64,000 bases of DNA from Lachnospiraceae bacterium. Its GTDB lineage: Bacteria > Bacillota > Clostridia > Lachnospirales > Lachnospiraceae. Location: positions 124,001 through 188,000 of the forward strand of contig JAFXAZ010000002.1 in assembly GCA_017521985.1 (NCBI GenBank). The letters run 5' to 3'. A program made the position numbers and the translations under genes. The notes beneath the pieces were generated by a model that was not told where the DNA came from, did not search any database, and saw only the letters and a program-made list of their open reading frames with translations. Of the stretch, positions 9,900-19,198 are shown one piece after another; positions within the stretch are counted from its first letter, which is position 1; the number at the start of each line of letters is the position of its first letter.

Positions 9900-10315
9900 T
9901 TAAAAGTATTTGTTAAATTCTCTTGTTACAGGGTTTACTGTCAAATCAGCACAGAAGCAAGGAATATTGTTCTCCTCAGCCACCTTTAACATCTGTAAGC
10001 TGACAGACATAGTCTTAGCAACAGGCTTTAATGCAATAGCACCATAACCCAACGCGATTCTCTCCTCCACATTCTCCGGAGCATCTGCAGATTCATCTGC
10101 CGCAACCCTTACCCCCAGACCGGATACATTAATCTTGTTTTCCTCCGCAAAAGGCTCTTCCAAAATCATTATTCGTTCAAACGCACCAATTTCCTTGGCG
10201 TAGTCCAAGAACTCAACCAGTCTTCCTCTGGTGTCATAACGTCCATTGGCATCCAAGTAATACATCACATATCCAGACTCTGTATATGGTGTCTTAACAT
10301 TCTTCAGTATTAGGG
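9900..10315 (-). pseudogene. Enolase-superfamily (mandelate racemase type) C-terminal fragment
   Basis: The frame gives a barrel fragment with YYLDANGRYD, MILEEPFAEE and VRVAADESAD, matching metal ligand and catalytic positions of the C-terminal half of enolase-superfamily enzymes. The N-terminal capping domain and the first barrel strands are absent, and the end changes abruptly after ADLTVNPV. It is fused at its 5' side to a truncated epimerase. This is a stump left by deletion, not an active enzyme. Confidence 0.75.
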
Positions 10316-10866
10316 TGATTGATTTCTCGAATGAAATTATACATCTGCACCGCACGTGAAATCACATAAGGCTTGGTCGACATATTCTCCAAACAAATAA
10401 TTACATTCTCCTGTTCTGCAATAGTAAGTAGCGCATGAAGCATTTCTAAATTAGTTTGACGAGTAAAGGCTGAATCCAATTCCTCTTCCCAGCCAAAGGG
10501 CATATCCGGATGAATTACTAAATAATGGCCGCCAAAGACAGATGTCAGGCGAATAGCCCGCTCCATATAAACCAACTTCTGACGCCTCTTTTCTCCAGTA
10601 GTGTCATAGGTAGGCCAAGGGCCATGTACCTGATGGATACGAATTCCCACAGCCTCAGCAATTTCACGCTCCCTCTTGGCATCAGCAATTGCCTCGAACA
10701 AGGGCTTTGTATAATAGTCGCTCCATGTGGAACAAAGTACAGTTAAATCCGCACAATTAAAGCCTGCTGAACTCATCCTCCGATATCCTTCTTTCATGAA
10801 AACACCCCTGTTTTCACGGTGAAGCTTTGCATCATGAAAGTTTCCGGTCAAAACTCCAGCTTCCAT
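10294..10866 (-). pseudogene. Sugar-phosphate isomerase/epimerase (xylose-isomerase-like barrel), 3'-truncated
   Basis: The first roughly 185 residues of a TIM-barrel AP-endonuclease-2 type sugar epimerase are present: RIHQVHGPWP, YLVIHPDMPFGW and VIICLENMS are recognisable strands. The frame stops shortly after REINHPN, where full-length enzymes (about 270-290 residues) continue to the metal-binding aspartate and histidines. Downstream sequence is the middle of an enolase gene, so a deletion has joined the two. The start at 10866 has no good ribosome site. Confidence 0.75.
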
Positions 10867-10895
10867 ATCTTAGTCTTCTTGCATTCTTCTTTCTT

Positions 10896-12809
10896 TCATC
10901 TTGTCAACATCCACACCGCCATCTTACTCTCTTCACTATAAAGCTTTCCGGCTGATGCATAATCTGTCACATGCATTTTACCACCATCTTTCAAAGGTAC
11001 TTCTAATTCTATAATATTTTCATATGGAGCGATTGGCTTTTCAGGAAATGTTACATCCACATATCCGTCCTCTCTTACAAGTATATCCACTGGTTCATCC
11101 ACACTGTAGCCTAATCGGTTCTCCTGCGCAAGAACGATTGGACCTCTGCGCAATGCTATATGTTTTTTTGCCATAGGATCTTCCTCATCATATGTAGGAA
11201 TTACTATATTTGCACCCCAGACTACATGATTCATCAAAATCTGGGTACCATAAGGAATTGGTCTGATTGCCTCTGTACGCATATCCAACAACAATTCAAT
11301 TCTGTCATCATTAGCCCACTCTCTATAAAGACTCACATATCCACGATTAACTTCCATCAATTCTCCATTTACTGTAAGACCGGTACATTTGCTCCATGCA
11401 GGTATCCTAATCTTTAAATTAAATTCTTCTGCCCGACCCAGCACCAGTTCCACCTTCACTCTGCCGCTTACAGGGTAATCTGTGCTTATCCTCAATACCA
11501 ACGGATTACCGGAAGGAGTCGCAATATTCATTTCACCATCTATAAAAAGATTAAGAGCAACCTCTTTTTCATCGGTTGAAACAGCTAGCTTTGCTGCCAA
11601 ACCTAGCCCTGCCGGACCAATGCATACACAACAGCCATAATAATGCATATCCGACATGACCTTGAGTCCTCCGATTCCCTTACCCCTCACATCAGCTGTC
11701 AATGGACTGTAGCTATCAAATGTCAACGCTTCTGCCTTCCAATCAGGAGGCACAGTGTACTCCCCACTCAGGTCAAGCATAGAACCTGTATTGATTACAG
11801 ATTCTGTGTTAATCGCACCCAAATATGCATTAAATAATGATATCTCAAAGGCATCTACATACTTGCTCTCACCTGTCAATAATGCAAGTCGATAAAAAAA
11901 CTTCATGAGTGTAACAGTTACACAGGTCTCCTGTTGAATACCGCCATTAGTTGTATTTGCCTGTCTAACGGTGGAATGGTCAAACAATTCATGCGAACAC
12001 CCTGCACATCCAATAATTGTGAAATCACTTTCCAGCACTTTATTCGCAAAATTAACAATACTGGTTTTATATTTTTCGTCTCCGGTTACATAATAATATT
12101 CCAATAAGCCTTCAAAACAGGAGGTCATCTCATACGCCTTTGTTACCGGATACTGATAAGGATAAAATTTGTCTTCATAAGCAAGCTCAAAAATATTAAC
12201 TACGTCTGTCCCGCCGCAATTTACAATATAAGTAGCAAAATCCAAATATTTCTGCTCTTTTGTCAATTTGTAAAGCTTGACAACAGGCTCCAGAATGGAG
12301 GAGGAATTTAACCCCCTCCAATGTCGGGTAGCCCGAGTAATCAGAAGCTTGCCATCCTTCGGAAGCCCAATTTTACTCATTATATAATCCACCTGCCGAC
12401 ACATACTTTCCACAACCTTCTGTGCCAACTCTTCATCCTTACAGATTTCCAAATAATACTGCATTCCCAGAAGGACATATTTGCGTCCCCACATGTCCCA
12501 TGCTTCAAATTCATGATTTACTGCATAACTGCTAATCCTGCCTAATTCATCCTCTGCAGTAAGTAAATCTTTTATGGTATCTGTCAACACCTGATACAAC
12601 TTAGGATTCTGAGAATATTCATAAACAAGACATGCTCCTCGCATCATCTTACCCCAATACTCACCTCGCCAGCCGCCTTCATAATCCGCATCTTCCTCTT
12701 TGAACTGATTTACAAATCTATGCCAAAGTTCTTCTCTCAAGAGCTGCACTTCTTCTATAAAGTTTACGGACTGATCAATAATTCCATTAAATTTATAACT
12801 ATTTCCCAT
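10896..12809 (-). CDS. GH127/DUF1680 beta-L-arabinofuranosidase-like glycoside hydrolase
   Basis: 637 residues from ATG 12809, chosen over an ATG 12 codons upstream because AAAGGA lies 9 bases ahead of it. The (alpha/alpha)6 barrel family uses a zinc-thiolate site; here Glu294 and Cys296 (ETCVTV) and the pair Cys393-Cys394 (YGCCVC) are conserved, indicating an active retaining enzyme. Known members release L-arabinofuranose from plant glycans or rare sugars from rhamnogalacturonan-II. No signal peptide. It is in the importer operon run, fitting intracellular trimming of imported arabinosyl oligosaccharides. Exact linkage is unknown. Confidence 0.87.
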   Translation of the reverse strand: MGNSYKFNGIIDQSVNFIEEVQLLREELWHRFVNQFKEEDADYEGGWRGEYWGKMMRGACLVYEYSQNPKLYQVLTDTIKDLLTAEDELGRISSYAVNHEFEAWDMWGRKYVLLGMQYYLEICKDEELAQKVVESMCRQVDYIMSKIGLPKDGKLLITRATRHWRGLNSSSILEPVVKLYKLTKEQKYLDFATYIVNCGGTDVVNIFELAYEDKFYPYQYPVTKAYEMTSCFEGLLEYYYVTGDEKYKTSIVNFANKVLESDFTIIGCAGCSHELFDHSTVRQANTTNGGIQQETCVTVTLMKFFYRLALLTGESKYVDAFEISLFNAYLGAINTESVINTGSMLDLSGEYTVPPDWKAEALTFDSYSPLTADVRGKGIGGLKVMSDMHYYGCCVCIGPAGLGLAAKLAVSTDEKEVALNLFIDGEMNIATPSGNPLVLRISTDYPVSGRVKVELVLGRAEEFNLKIRIPAWSKCTGLTVNGELMEVNRGYVSLYREWANDDRIELLLDMRTEAIRPIPYGTQILMNHVVWGANIVIPTYDEEDPMAKKHIALRRGPIVLAQENRLGYSVDEPVDILVREDGYVDVTFPEKPIAPYENIIELEVPLKDGGKMHVTDYASAGKLYSEESKMAVWMLTR

Positions 12810-12871
12810 TATGGTATATCCTTTCGTTATATTACTCTGAAGCATGTGCGTCAGTGAAAAATTTTCAAATC

Positions 12872-13006
12872 TTAATTTTCAGTGTCACTTACTGCAGAAC
12901 CACTAGTATTTTCCACCTTAACAGACACTTTGATCTCTTCCGTCGCCTTATACGCTACTTTGTCTGTAGTAAGCGTGACCACGATGTCATCCTGTTTTTC
13001 TAACAT
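12872..13006 (-). pseudogene. Small fragment resembling a cell-surface repeat domain
   Basis: A 44-codon frame (ATG 13006, TAA 12872) reads DDIVVTLTTDKVAYKATEEI then KVSVKVENTSGSAVSD. This is the opening strand pattern of beta-sandwich domains in large secreted surface proteins of Clostridia. No signal, anchor or continuation is present, so it is probably a leftover of a deleted surface-protein gene. Assignment is tentative. Confidence 0.35.
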
Positions 13007-13042
13007 CTTTTTCTTTCTTAAACCATTTTAGGCATTTGTTAA

Positions 13043-13620
13043 ATGCTGAAAACCCTTATGATGCTGCTTTTGATTCCATTGATATCTATGGTTTTCCTGA
13101 AAGACGATTGTCACTTCAAAAAAGTACTTATACCAATGAACCAGCGGAATGAAAGCACACTCCCAAAAGTAGGTTACAACGCTTACGGCTACCCAACCCG
13201 CCCCAATGATCCGTCCCTGTCCATGAAATACTGCGGTATCACAAAAGAAAAAGGGCGTTCTGAAAGAATCAAATGGTGCTGTCCCAAAGTCCACATGAAA
13301 GATGGCAAGTGGGTCTGTGAATGTGCAATCCTTGCAGTACCGCCCAAAAAGGACGAACCACTTACACTTATGAGAACCTGACTTTCCACATGTTCCCCGG
13401 CATCCAGCGGGATAGCGATGAATGAATCGCTCTTTACAATATCCGGGCTGTTGTGGAACGTACTATCAACCACCTCAAAACAAACATGGGCACCGCCGGT
13501 CGGAAGCCCCACAACCACCTAACGACCAAAGCAGATGTGTTTCTGCAAGGCATCGCCAGCCAACTCGCCGTGATAGTTGCCCATCGCATAAGTTATCCAC
13601 AGGAAAGGAGAAAAACATTT
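13043..13620 (+). pseudogene. IS4-clan (IS1182-like) DDE transposase remnant
   Basis: Only the C-terminal half remains, split over two frames. The second frame reads CNPCSTAQKGRT, then after an in-frame TGA, YNIRAVVERTINHLK. This matches exactly the Y-(2)-R-(3)-E-(6)-K signature of IS4-clan transposases. The first frame shows the upstream linker (PMNQRN, then GYNAYGYP). It lies opposite in direction to the surrounding operon, between the DMT transporter and GH127 genes. At least one frameshift and one stop make it inactive. Confidence 0.8.
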
Positions 13621-13640
13621 AACAATTACCTAATATGTAA

Positions 13641-14504
13641 TTACTTAATGTTCAACAAAATCAGTGCAACTCCACTAAGTCCCGCTCCTAGCATCTGAGT
13701 CTTTGTCAATTTTTCTTTATAAATAAGAAAAGCAATCACAAAAGTCAATACAATCTTCATTCCTGATTCAATTGGCGCAGCAAGCATAATTGGAATATAC
13801 AGATAGGATTGAATTCTAATATAATTACCAACTCCGTTTAATATCCCTGCAACTGCACCAGTAAACACACCATATTTTGAAATATTTGCAAGATTCTTTC
13901 TGTCTTTCGTAATTCCAGCAACCAACAATGCAATAAAAGAACCACTCAATGAGATGATCAAATATTCATTTGTGCATTGATTCTCAAAATGTATTTGCTG
14001 TAATCTGGAAAGAATAGTCAATATACCATTGCTGGTTATTCCCAGCAACATACACAGCAACCATTTCGGCGTCACCAGGTTTCCACTCGCATTTTCATCC
14101 TTCTTATAATTCATCAATAAAATAGAAAGGAAACTCAATACAATTGCAAAATATGTAATGCCAGTTGCCGGTTCCTTCAGGTATATCAGACCAAATCCGA
14201 TTGTAAAAACAGATGTAAAGGACATCAGCAAATTTGTCAGTGCATAGGAGCCGCAGCCCATTGCAATGTAGACAGAGTAAAAGCCTATGGCATACAGTGC
14301 CGCACCCATGATCCCATATCCCCAGATTCCCTGAGGGAAAAAGAATCCATCTTTATCCGAAACAACAAAATAGATCAATGCAAATAGTGACATAAGAGCA
14401 TTAAAAAGCAATCCGCCATCTCCGTATTTATGTTTGTAATTCTTTACAAGCATACTTTCAAGCTGATGTGCCATACTGCTGCCAAAAAGTAAAAGTACTC
14501 CCAT
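13641..14504 (-). CDS. DMT-superfamily (EamA-like) membrane transporter
   Basis: 287 hydrophobic residues forming about ten transmembrane helices in two repeats, each starting with a small/aromatic-rich helix, as in drug/metabolite transporters of the EamA type. Typical EamA length is 280-310. Ribosome site GGAGG precedes ATG 14504. Its position between the GH105 fusion and GH127 suggests it handles a metabolite of this pathway, but DMT members export or import many small molecules and the substrate is not visible. Confidence 0.75.
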   Translation of the reverse strand: MGVLLLFGSSMAHQLESMLVKNYKHKYGDGGLLFNALMSLFALIYFVVSDKDGFFFPQGIWGYGIMGAALYAIGFYSVYIAMGCGSYALTNLLMSFTSVFTIGFGLIYLKEPATGITYFAIVLSFLSILLMNYKKDENASGNLVTPKWLLCMLLGITSNGILTILSRLQQIHFENQCTNEYLIISLSGSFIALLVAGITKDRKNLANISKYGVFTGAVAGILNGVGNYIRIQSYLYIPIMLAAPIESGMKIVLTFVIAFLIYKEKLTKTQMLGAGLSGVALILLNIK

Positions 14505-14568
14505 AATAATTGCCCTCCTTTAACGAACCCTTTTCTTTATCTGTAACCTATCGCTTAACTCCATACAC

Positions 14569-17397
14569 TCAGTTCTTTCCCCGATAGGCTTCCACCAGCA
14601 TCATCAATGCCATGGATTGTCCATACGGCATAGGACAAATGGGAATCTCCTTATATTCCTGAATAGTGGAAAATACCGGTGTTCCATAAGACACTCCATT
14701 CACCGTGCCATCCTCAGCAATCTGCTCCATAACGCCCTTCACAGCCTTCTCGCCCACCATTGCAAACCTTGCAGGCAGATACCCCTTACGCACTGCCTTC
14801 AGGATACCGTAGGCAAAGGCACAGGAGGCAGAGGTCTCCAAATAAGAGTCCGCATCATCCAGAATGGTATGCCACAGACCGCTTTCATCCTGACAATTTT
14901 CCAGAGCCTCTGCCTGTCTAAGCAGTGTGGTCAATAGGAACTGCTTGACGCCCTCATTGCCCTCCAGGCACTCCAGATAGTCCACCAGACCAGCGGTGTA
15001 CCAGGAATTCCCTCTGCCCCACAGAGCTTCTGCAAAGTGATGATTGCCGCAGAAGGTCCAGCCATGGAAGAAAAGTCCCGTCTTCACATCGGATAAATAT
15101 TTGATATGCACCATAAACTGGCGGATACTTTCCTGAATATAGTCCTCTTTTCCAAGCACGTGACCCATTCTGGCAAGGAAAAGCACCGTCATATACAGGG
15201 TGTCATCCCAAAGCTGTCCTTCATTTAAGATACCGCTGACGATATGTTGCAAGCCACCCTCAGGTGTCCGGGGAAGTCTGTGCATAACACCTTCCAGCCA
15301 CTCCTGCAAAAGTGGAAGATATTTCTCATTTCTCTCCTCCTCGTAAATGCAGGCTAAGGTCAGCATAGGGCAGGTGGTATTAATATTCTGAGGCGGTAAG
15401 CCCTTGGCAATCTGGCGGTCAAACCAAGCCTTCAGATATTCCAGTACAGATTTGTCGCCGCTCTCCCTGTAATACTGATACATGGCAAAAAGTGCCACAC
15501 CCTGGGGCCACTCCCAGGCATCCATGGAAATGATACTGATGGGGCAGGTCTCTTCCACAGTTCCGTCTGCCTCCATGCCTTGCATTTTCTTCAGAATAGT
15601 CTGGATCTGGGACTGCATTTTGTCATAGGTCGGTGTATCCAGCCCAAGGGCTCTGCGATAGGGTACAGGAGCGCCCGGAGATGTAACACTCATGCCCTTC
15701 CACTCAGACTTTACCTTGCCGCCCGGCAGGTTGTTTATCTGTATTTCGTCCATGTTTTTTGTTTCCTCTTTAGTCTGTAATTCTCCAGCTTCTCTTGCTA
15801 AACCGATAGTATCCACGCTCAACACAAACACCCCATAGGTATCTCCCAACCTATTGGTATCCAGCTGTACTGCCGGTCCCTTATAGCCTTCCAGAATTAC
15901 AGCCCTGCCATCCTCTGACAGATACACCGATGCATCCTTACCGTCAAATACCCATTTCTCGATATGCAGGCTGATCCGCAGGAAAGCATCTTCAACCACA
16001 AAATCCTTGCCGTGTCTTGGATTTTTCACTTCTCTGACAATCACATCAGCACTGTTACCGCCAAGCTCAAAACGAAAATTCAGCTCCTCCACATCATAGA
16101 CGCCATTCTTGACCTTATCCAAGATATAGTGGAAGCTTCCCCTGTCCGTAACGAACCCAAGGTGACCCAGAATATGATTTTTATCCTGCACCGCATAAGC
16201 CATTCCGGAGCAAAAATCGTATCCATTGTGGATACCTCGTAAGCGGAAGGTCTTGGGCTTCTCCTTATCCCAGACCACCATCACATTTCTGCGCTGATTC
16301 CAGGTGTCACACAGTGCAAAGGCTCCCATAGAATATGCCGATGTCTTGTAGGAATATGCGATCAGATCCGGGCTGTCCAACTCTCGGATGATTGTCACAT
16401 CCTCCCCCGGCTGACGGATATCGTTCTTCCGATAGTAGGTATGTGCAAAAAAGCGCTCCTTTTCTTCAAATAGAGGAAGTACTTCCTCCGGGCAGTGGAA
16501 TTTCAGATATAACGCCGCATCCAGCCCTATATGCTCCGGATGTGAGCTTCCATATCTGCCCTCTGTACCCAGCCAAATCAAATTTGCCAATCTGCCGTCA
16601 TCCACGTCCATATATGCCCTTGTCTGTGGTGGAGTCAGCTGGGCAAGGGAGGTATTGTAATGAGAAGCCAGCATCTCCCATGCATACCGATTCAACTCCT
16701 GTGCCATTGCACGACATTCTTCCTCCTTAAAAAATACCAGCATTCGGGAGATTTCCTCTATTGCGATCATCACGTAAGCGGAGCTGTTATATTCGCTAAA
16801 GCCAGTGGTTACACGGGTATATTCGCACAGCTTTTCCAGACGCCGCTTTCCAATCTGAAAGATTCTGTCATCCCTAAGAAGCTCTCCTGCTGCAATGATG
16901 GTCAGACTGCCCATCAGGCTGATATTGGTATAATCTGCTGCCACATTCCTGCGGATGGTGCACTCTGCTGCATTGCGGATGGCTTCGTGCAGTCTGCTCT
17001 TTAAAGCATCCGGAAGCTTATCCTCACACAAAATGCACACTGCCAACAGATCTCTTCCCACAAAATTCGCCCAATTATAATCCGGAGCGATCATATGCTC
17101 CAGATCTTCCTCCATATAATAGGACCACAAGCCAAAGGTTGGACTGTCCTTCCTGATATCCTGCAGGTCACAGATACGCTCCAGTGCGCTGAATGCCTTA
17201 TCATAGTGAGCATTCTCCTGTGCCAGCAAAACACCTACTGCAAATACGGAAGTGGCTTTTATGTGATGAATTTTCCCTTCCACTTTAGTATGATAACCTT
17301 GGTTAACCTTCTCCACCCGGGTCACCATATTTTCTTTTTCATCAAACTGTGTCAATTCTCTATCCAGAATTTCTGTCATTTTTTCCTTATACTTCAT
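14569..17397 (-). CDS. Two-domain polysaccharide enzyme: toroid/lyase-like N-terminus fused to GH105
   Basis: 942 residues from ATG 17397 (AGGAG, 6-base spacing), in preference to an ATG 13 codons upstream. Residues 549-942 form a GH105 unsaturated uronyl hydrolase: WDDTLYM gives catalytic Asp732, and HHFAEALWGRGNSWY lines the active site. Residues 1-548 resemble an alpha/alpha-toroid followed by a beta-sheet domain as in heparinase/alginate lyases, though I cannot name a family. An internal ATG at 15753 with AGAGGA ahead of it could start GH105 alone. No signal peptide. A lyase making unsaturated ends plus GH105 removing them would be a logical pair (inference). Confidence 0.85.
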   Translation of the reverse strand: MKYKEKMTEILDRELTQFDEKENMVTRVEKVNQGYHTKVEGKIHHIKATSVFAVGVLLAQENAHYDKAFSALERICDLQDIRKDSPTFGLWSYYMEEDLEHMIAPDYNWANFVGRDLLAVCILCEDKLPDALKSRLHEAIRNAAECTIRRNVAADYTNISLMGSLTIIAAGELLRDDRIFQIGKRRLEKLCEYTRVTTGFSEYNSSAYVMIAIEEISRMLVFFKEEECRAMAQELNRYAWEMLASHYNTSLAQLTPPQTRAYMDVDDGRLANLIWLGTEGRYGSSHPEHIGLDAALYLKFHCPEEVLPLFEEKERFFAHTYYRKNDIRQPGEDVTIIRELDSPDLIAYSYKTSAYSMGAFALCDTWNQRRNVMVVWDKEKPKTFRLRGIHNGYDFCSGMAYAVQDKNHILGHLGFVTDRGSFHYILDKVKNGVYDVEELNFRFELGGNSADVIVREVKNPRHGKDFVVEDAFLRISLHIEKWVFDGKDASVYLSEDGRAVILEGYKGPAVQLDTNRLGDTYGVFVLSVDTIGLAREAGELQTKEETKNMDEIQINNLPGGKVKSEWKGMSVTSPGAPVPYRRALGLDTPTYDKMQSQIQTILKKMQGMEADGTVEETCPISIISMDAWEWPQGVALFAMYQYYRESGDKSVLEYLKAWFDRQIAKGLPPQNINTTCPMLTLACIYEEERNEKYLPLLQEWLEGVMHRLPRTPEGGLQHIVSGILNEGQLWDDTLYMTVLFLARMGHVLGKEDYIQESIRQFMVHIKYLSDVKTGLFFHGWTFCGNHHFAEALWGRGNSWYTAGLVDYLECLEGNEGVKQFLLTTLLRQAEALENCQDESGLWHTILDDADSYLETSASCAFAYGILKAVRKGYLPARFAMVGEKAVKGVMEQIAEDGTVNGVSYGTPVFSTIQEYKEIPICPMPYGQSMALMMLVEAYRGKN

Positions 17398-17416
17398 ATC
17401 TACTCCTGTTCGTTTT

Positions 17417-17446
17417 AAAAAAGGGAAGACTTGCATCTCCCCTTTT
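17417..17446 (-). terminator. Hairpin with T-run between solute-binding protein and GH105 fusion genes
   Basis: On the minus strand AAAAGGGGAGA and TCTTCCCTTTT pair around TGCAAG, followed by T residues, 38 bases after the lipoprotein stop. It probably gives partial termination or mRNA protection, so that the binding protein is made in excess of the downstream enzymes. Confidence 0.7.
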
Positions 17447-17484
17447 CACAGCTTGAGTCAATACCTATTGTGTACCACTTTTTA

Positions 17485-19089
17485 CTATTTAGCAGCCTTA
17501 AATTCATCTACCTGGTTCTGGATTTCGTCTAATACCTCCTGCAAACCTGCGCTTTCAAGCTTCTGAACAAATTTATTGTAGTATTCTTCCCATCCTGCTG
17601 TTCCTAAAGCACCACCACTTAAAGCACCATAAAATTCACCCTTAACAGCCTTTATCTGTTCGATTTCAGTCTCAATACTACTTATATCTACAATAAATCC
17701 CATGATAGAAGATGTCTTGTTATCAGAAGATTCATTGATTTGTCGAGCGATTTCATTTTCTGAATCACTACAGCCCTGATTCAGATATGCATGAAAGGTA
17801 TTACCCATGATCCACTTCATTGCTGAATACGAAGTATCCGTTCCCCCCTGTGTGCCATCATATTCAAAAGTTTTGATGTGAGTATCATCAAGCTTCTCAT
17901 AATGCGTGCCTTCCAGACCATACACTACCATGTTGTACAATTCAATACCTTCTTCTGTGGTCATCAGCTCGATCAAGCGCAATGCTTCCTCAGGGTTCTT
18001 ACAGGTTGCAGTGATACCATCGCCGCCTGCTCCCCATGTATTCTTAATAAAGTAATCATCCCAAATAGGAATTGCAACTACATCAAAACCAAAGGAGCTA
18101 GTTAACTGCTTGCTAACCATTTCTCCGCTGCCCGCACCGTTTTGGAGCGAGAAGCAATAGGAAACCGGGTTGAGCATGTTCTTACCGCCCATATTGTTAA
18201 CCGTCATTACTTCCGGATGAATAATTCCCTTATCATACCACTGTGCAGAAATCTCATATGCCTTCTTTACACGTTCTGAAGCATACATGTATTCAACTGC
18301 CTCGTTGTCCTCAAATAATAATATGCTGTTGCTGATATCATCAAATCTTTCAAGAAAACCGTGCTCATGTGAATACATCTGACCAAAAGGCACGCCATAC
18401 TTAGTAGCCCCCTCACCAGCCTGAACAGCCAGAACATATTCCTCCAACACTGAAGCAACTTCTTCCATTGTTCTGTCTGTGTTGGCACACAGCTCGGTAA
18501 TTGCATCCTGATTTGCATACTTATCCCAATAATCCTTCGGGATCACCAAATATTCCTGATTTGCACCTCTCTGATAATGAGGCACCATGTATATTTCACC
18601 ATCAACAGATCCCAGATCCCAGAGCCACTCAGGAAGCTCATTGTAAAGTGCTTCATTTTCAGCCAACATGTCATTCAGAGAAATATAAGTTCCCATAGTA
18701 ACTTGATCTGCGAAGTTAAGATATACGCTGTTCAGAATATCTATCTGCTGACCTGCAGACTGTGCCAAAGCAACTGCATTGGCGTAATCTGCACCTGTAT
18801 AGCAGTTCAGTTTCACCGTTACATGTTCCATACCTGGATAAGTCTGGAGAAGCTTGTTAAATTCATTCTCTACCAGTTCGGTATCCTTCTGAATACCATT
18901 TCCGCGATACCACCATTCCAGAGTAACAGGCTTTTTCACTTCCACTACCTCAGAAGAAATATCTGTTGCATTGCTCACCTGTGATCCATTGCTGGCGGAC
19001 TGCTTTCCCTCGGCATTACCGCATGCAGTCATGCCCATAACCATTGCGGCACTCAAACCAAGTGCCAAAAATTTTTTTAACTTTTTCAT
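17485..19089 (-). CDS. Extracellular solute-binding lipoprotein of a sugar ABC importer (LplA/YtcQ type)
   Basis: 534 residues. A signal peptide MKKLKKFLALGLSAA ends in lipobox MTAC with Cys22-23 region followed by GNAEGK, then a serine/threonine linker and a family 1 solute-binding fold with a C-terminal helical segment typical of the large LplA group (about 500-550 residues). It captures oligosaccharides outside the membrane and feeds the two permeases encoded just upstream. Ribosome site AAGGAGG. Divergent YesN/YesM-type regulators lie on the other side of the permeases, as in Bacillus yes and ytc loci. Confidence 0.9.
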   Translation of the reverse strand: MKKLKKFLALGLSAAMVMGMTACGNAEGKQSASNGSQVSNATDISSEVVEVKKPVTLEWWYRGNGIQKDTELVENEFNKLLQTYPGMEHVTVKLNCYTGADYANAVALAQSAGQQIDILNSVYLNFADQVTMGTYISLNDMLAENEALYNELPEWLWDLGSVDGEIYMVPHYQRGANQEYLVIPKDYWDKYANQDAITELCANTDRTMEEVASVLEEYVLAVQAGEGATKYGVPFGQMYSHEHGFLERFDDISNSILLFEDNEAVEYMYASERVKKAYEISAQWYDKGIIHPEVMTVNNMGGKNMLNPVSYCFSLQNGAGSGEMVSKQLTSSFGFDVVAIPIWDDYFIKNTWGAGGDGITATCKNPEEALRLIELMTTEEGIELYNMVVYGLEGTHYEKLDDTHIKTFEYDGTQGGTDTSYSAMKWIMGNTFHAYLNQGCSDSENEIARQINESSDNKTSSIMGFIVDISSIETEIEQIKAVKGEFYGALSGGALGTAGWEEYYNKFVQKLESAGLQEVLDEIQNQVDEFKAAK

Positions 19090-19198
19090 TACATACCTCC
19101 TTAGCTTATTAAAAAACTTATTAAAAAGATTTACTCTATTAAGAGTCTTGCTTATTACAGGAGCATCGCTCCCAGATCATTTTCCTTCAAGGGTGCAC

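Noticed and set aside
13028-13294. 88-codon minus-strand ORF with aromatic-rich sequence
   Set aside because: It is the antisense shadow of the plus-strand transposase remnant carrying the YREK signature.
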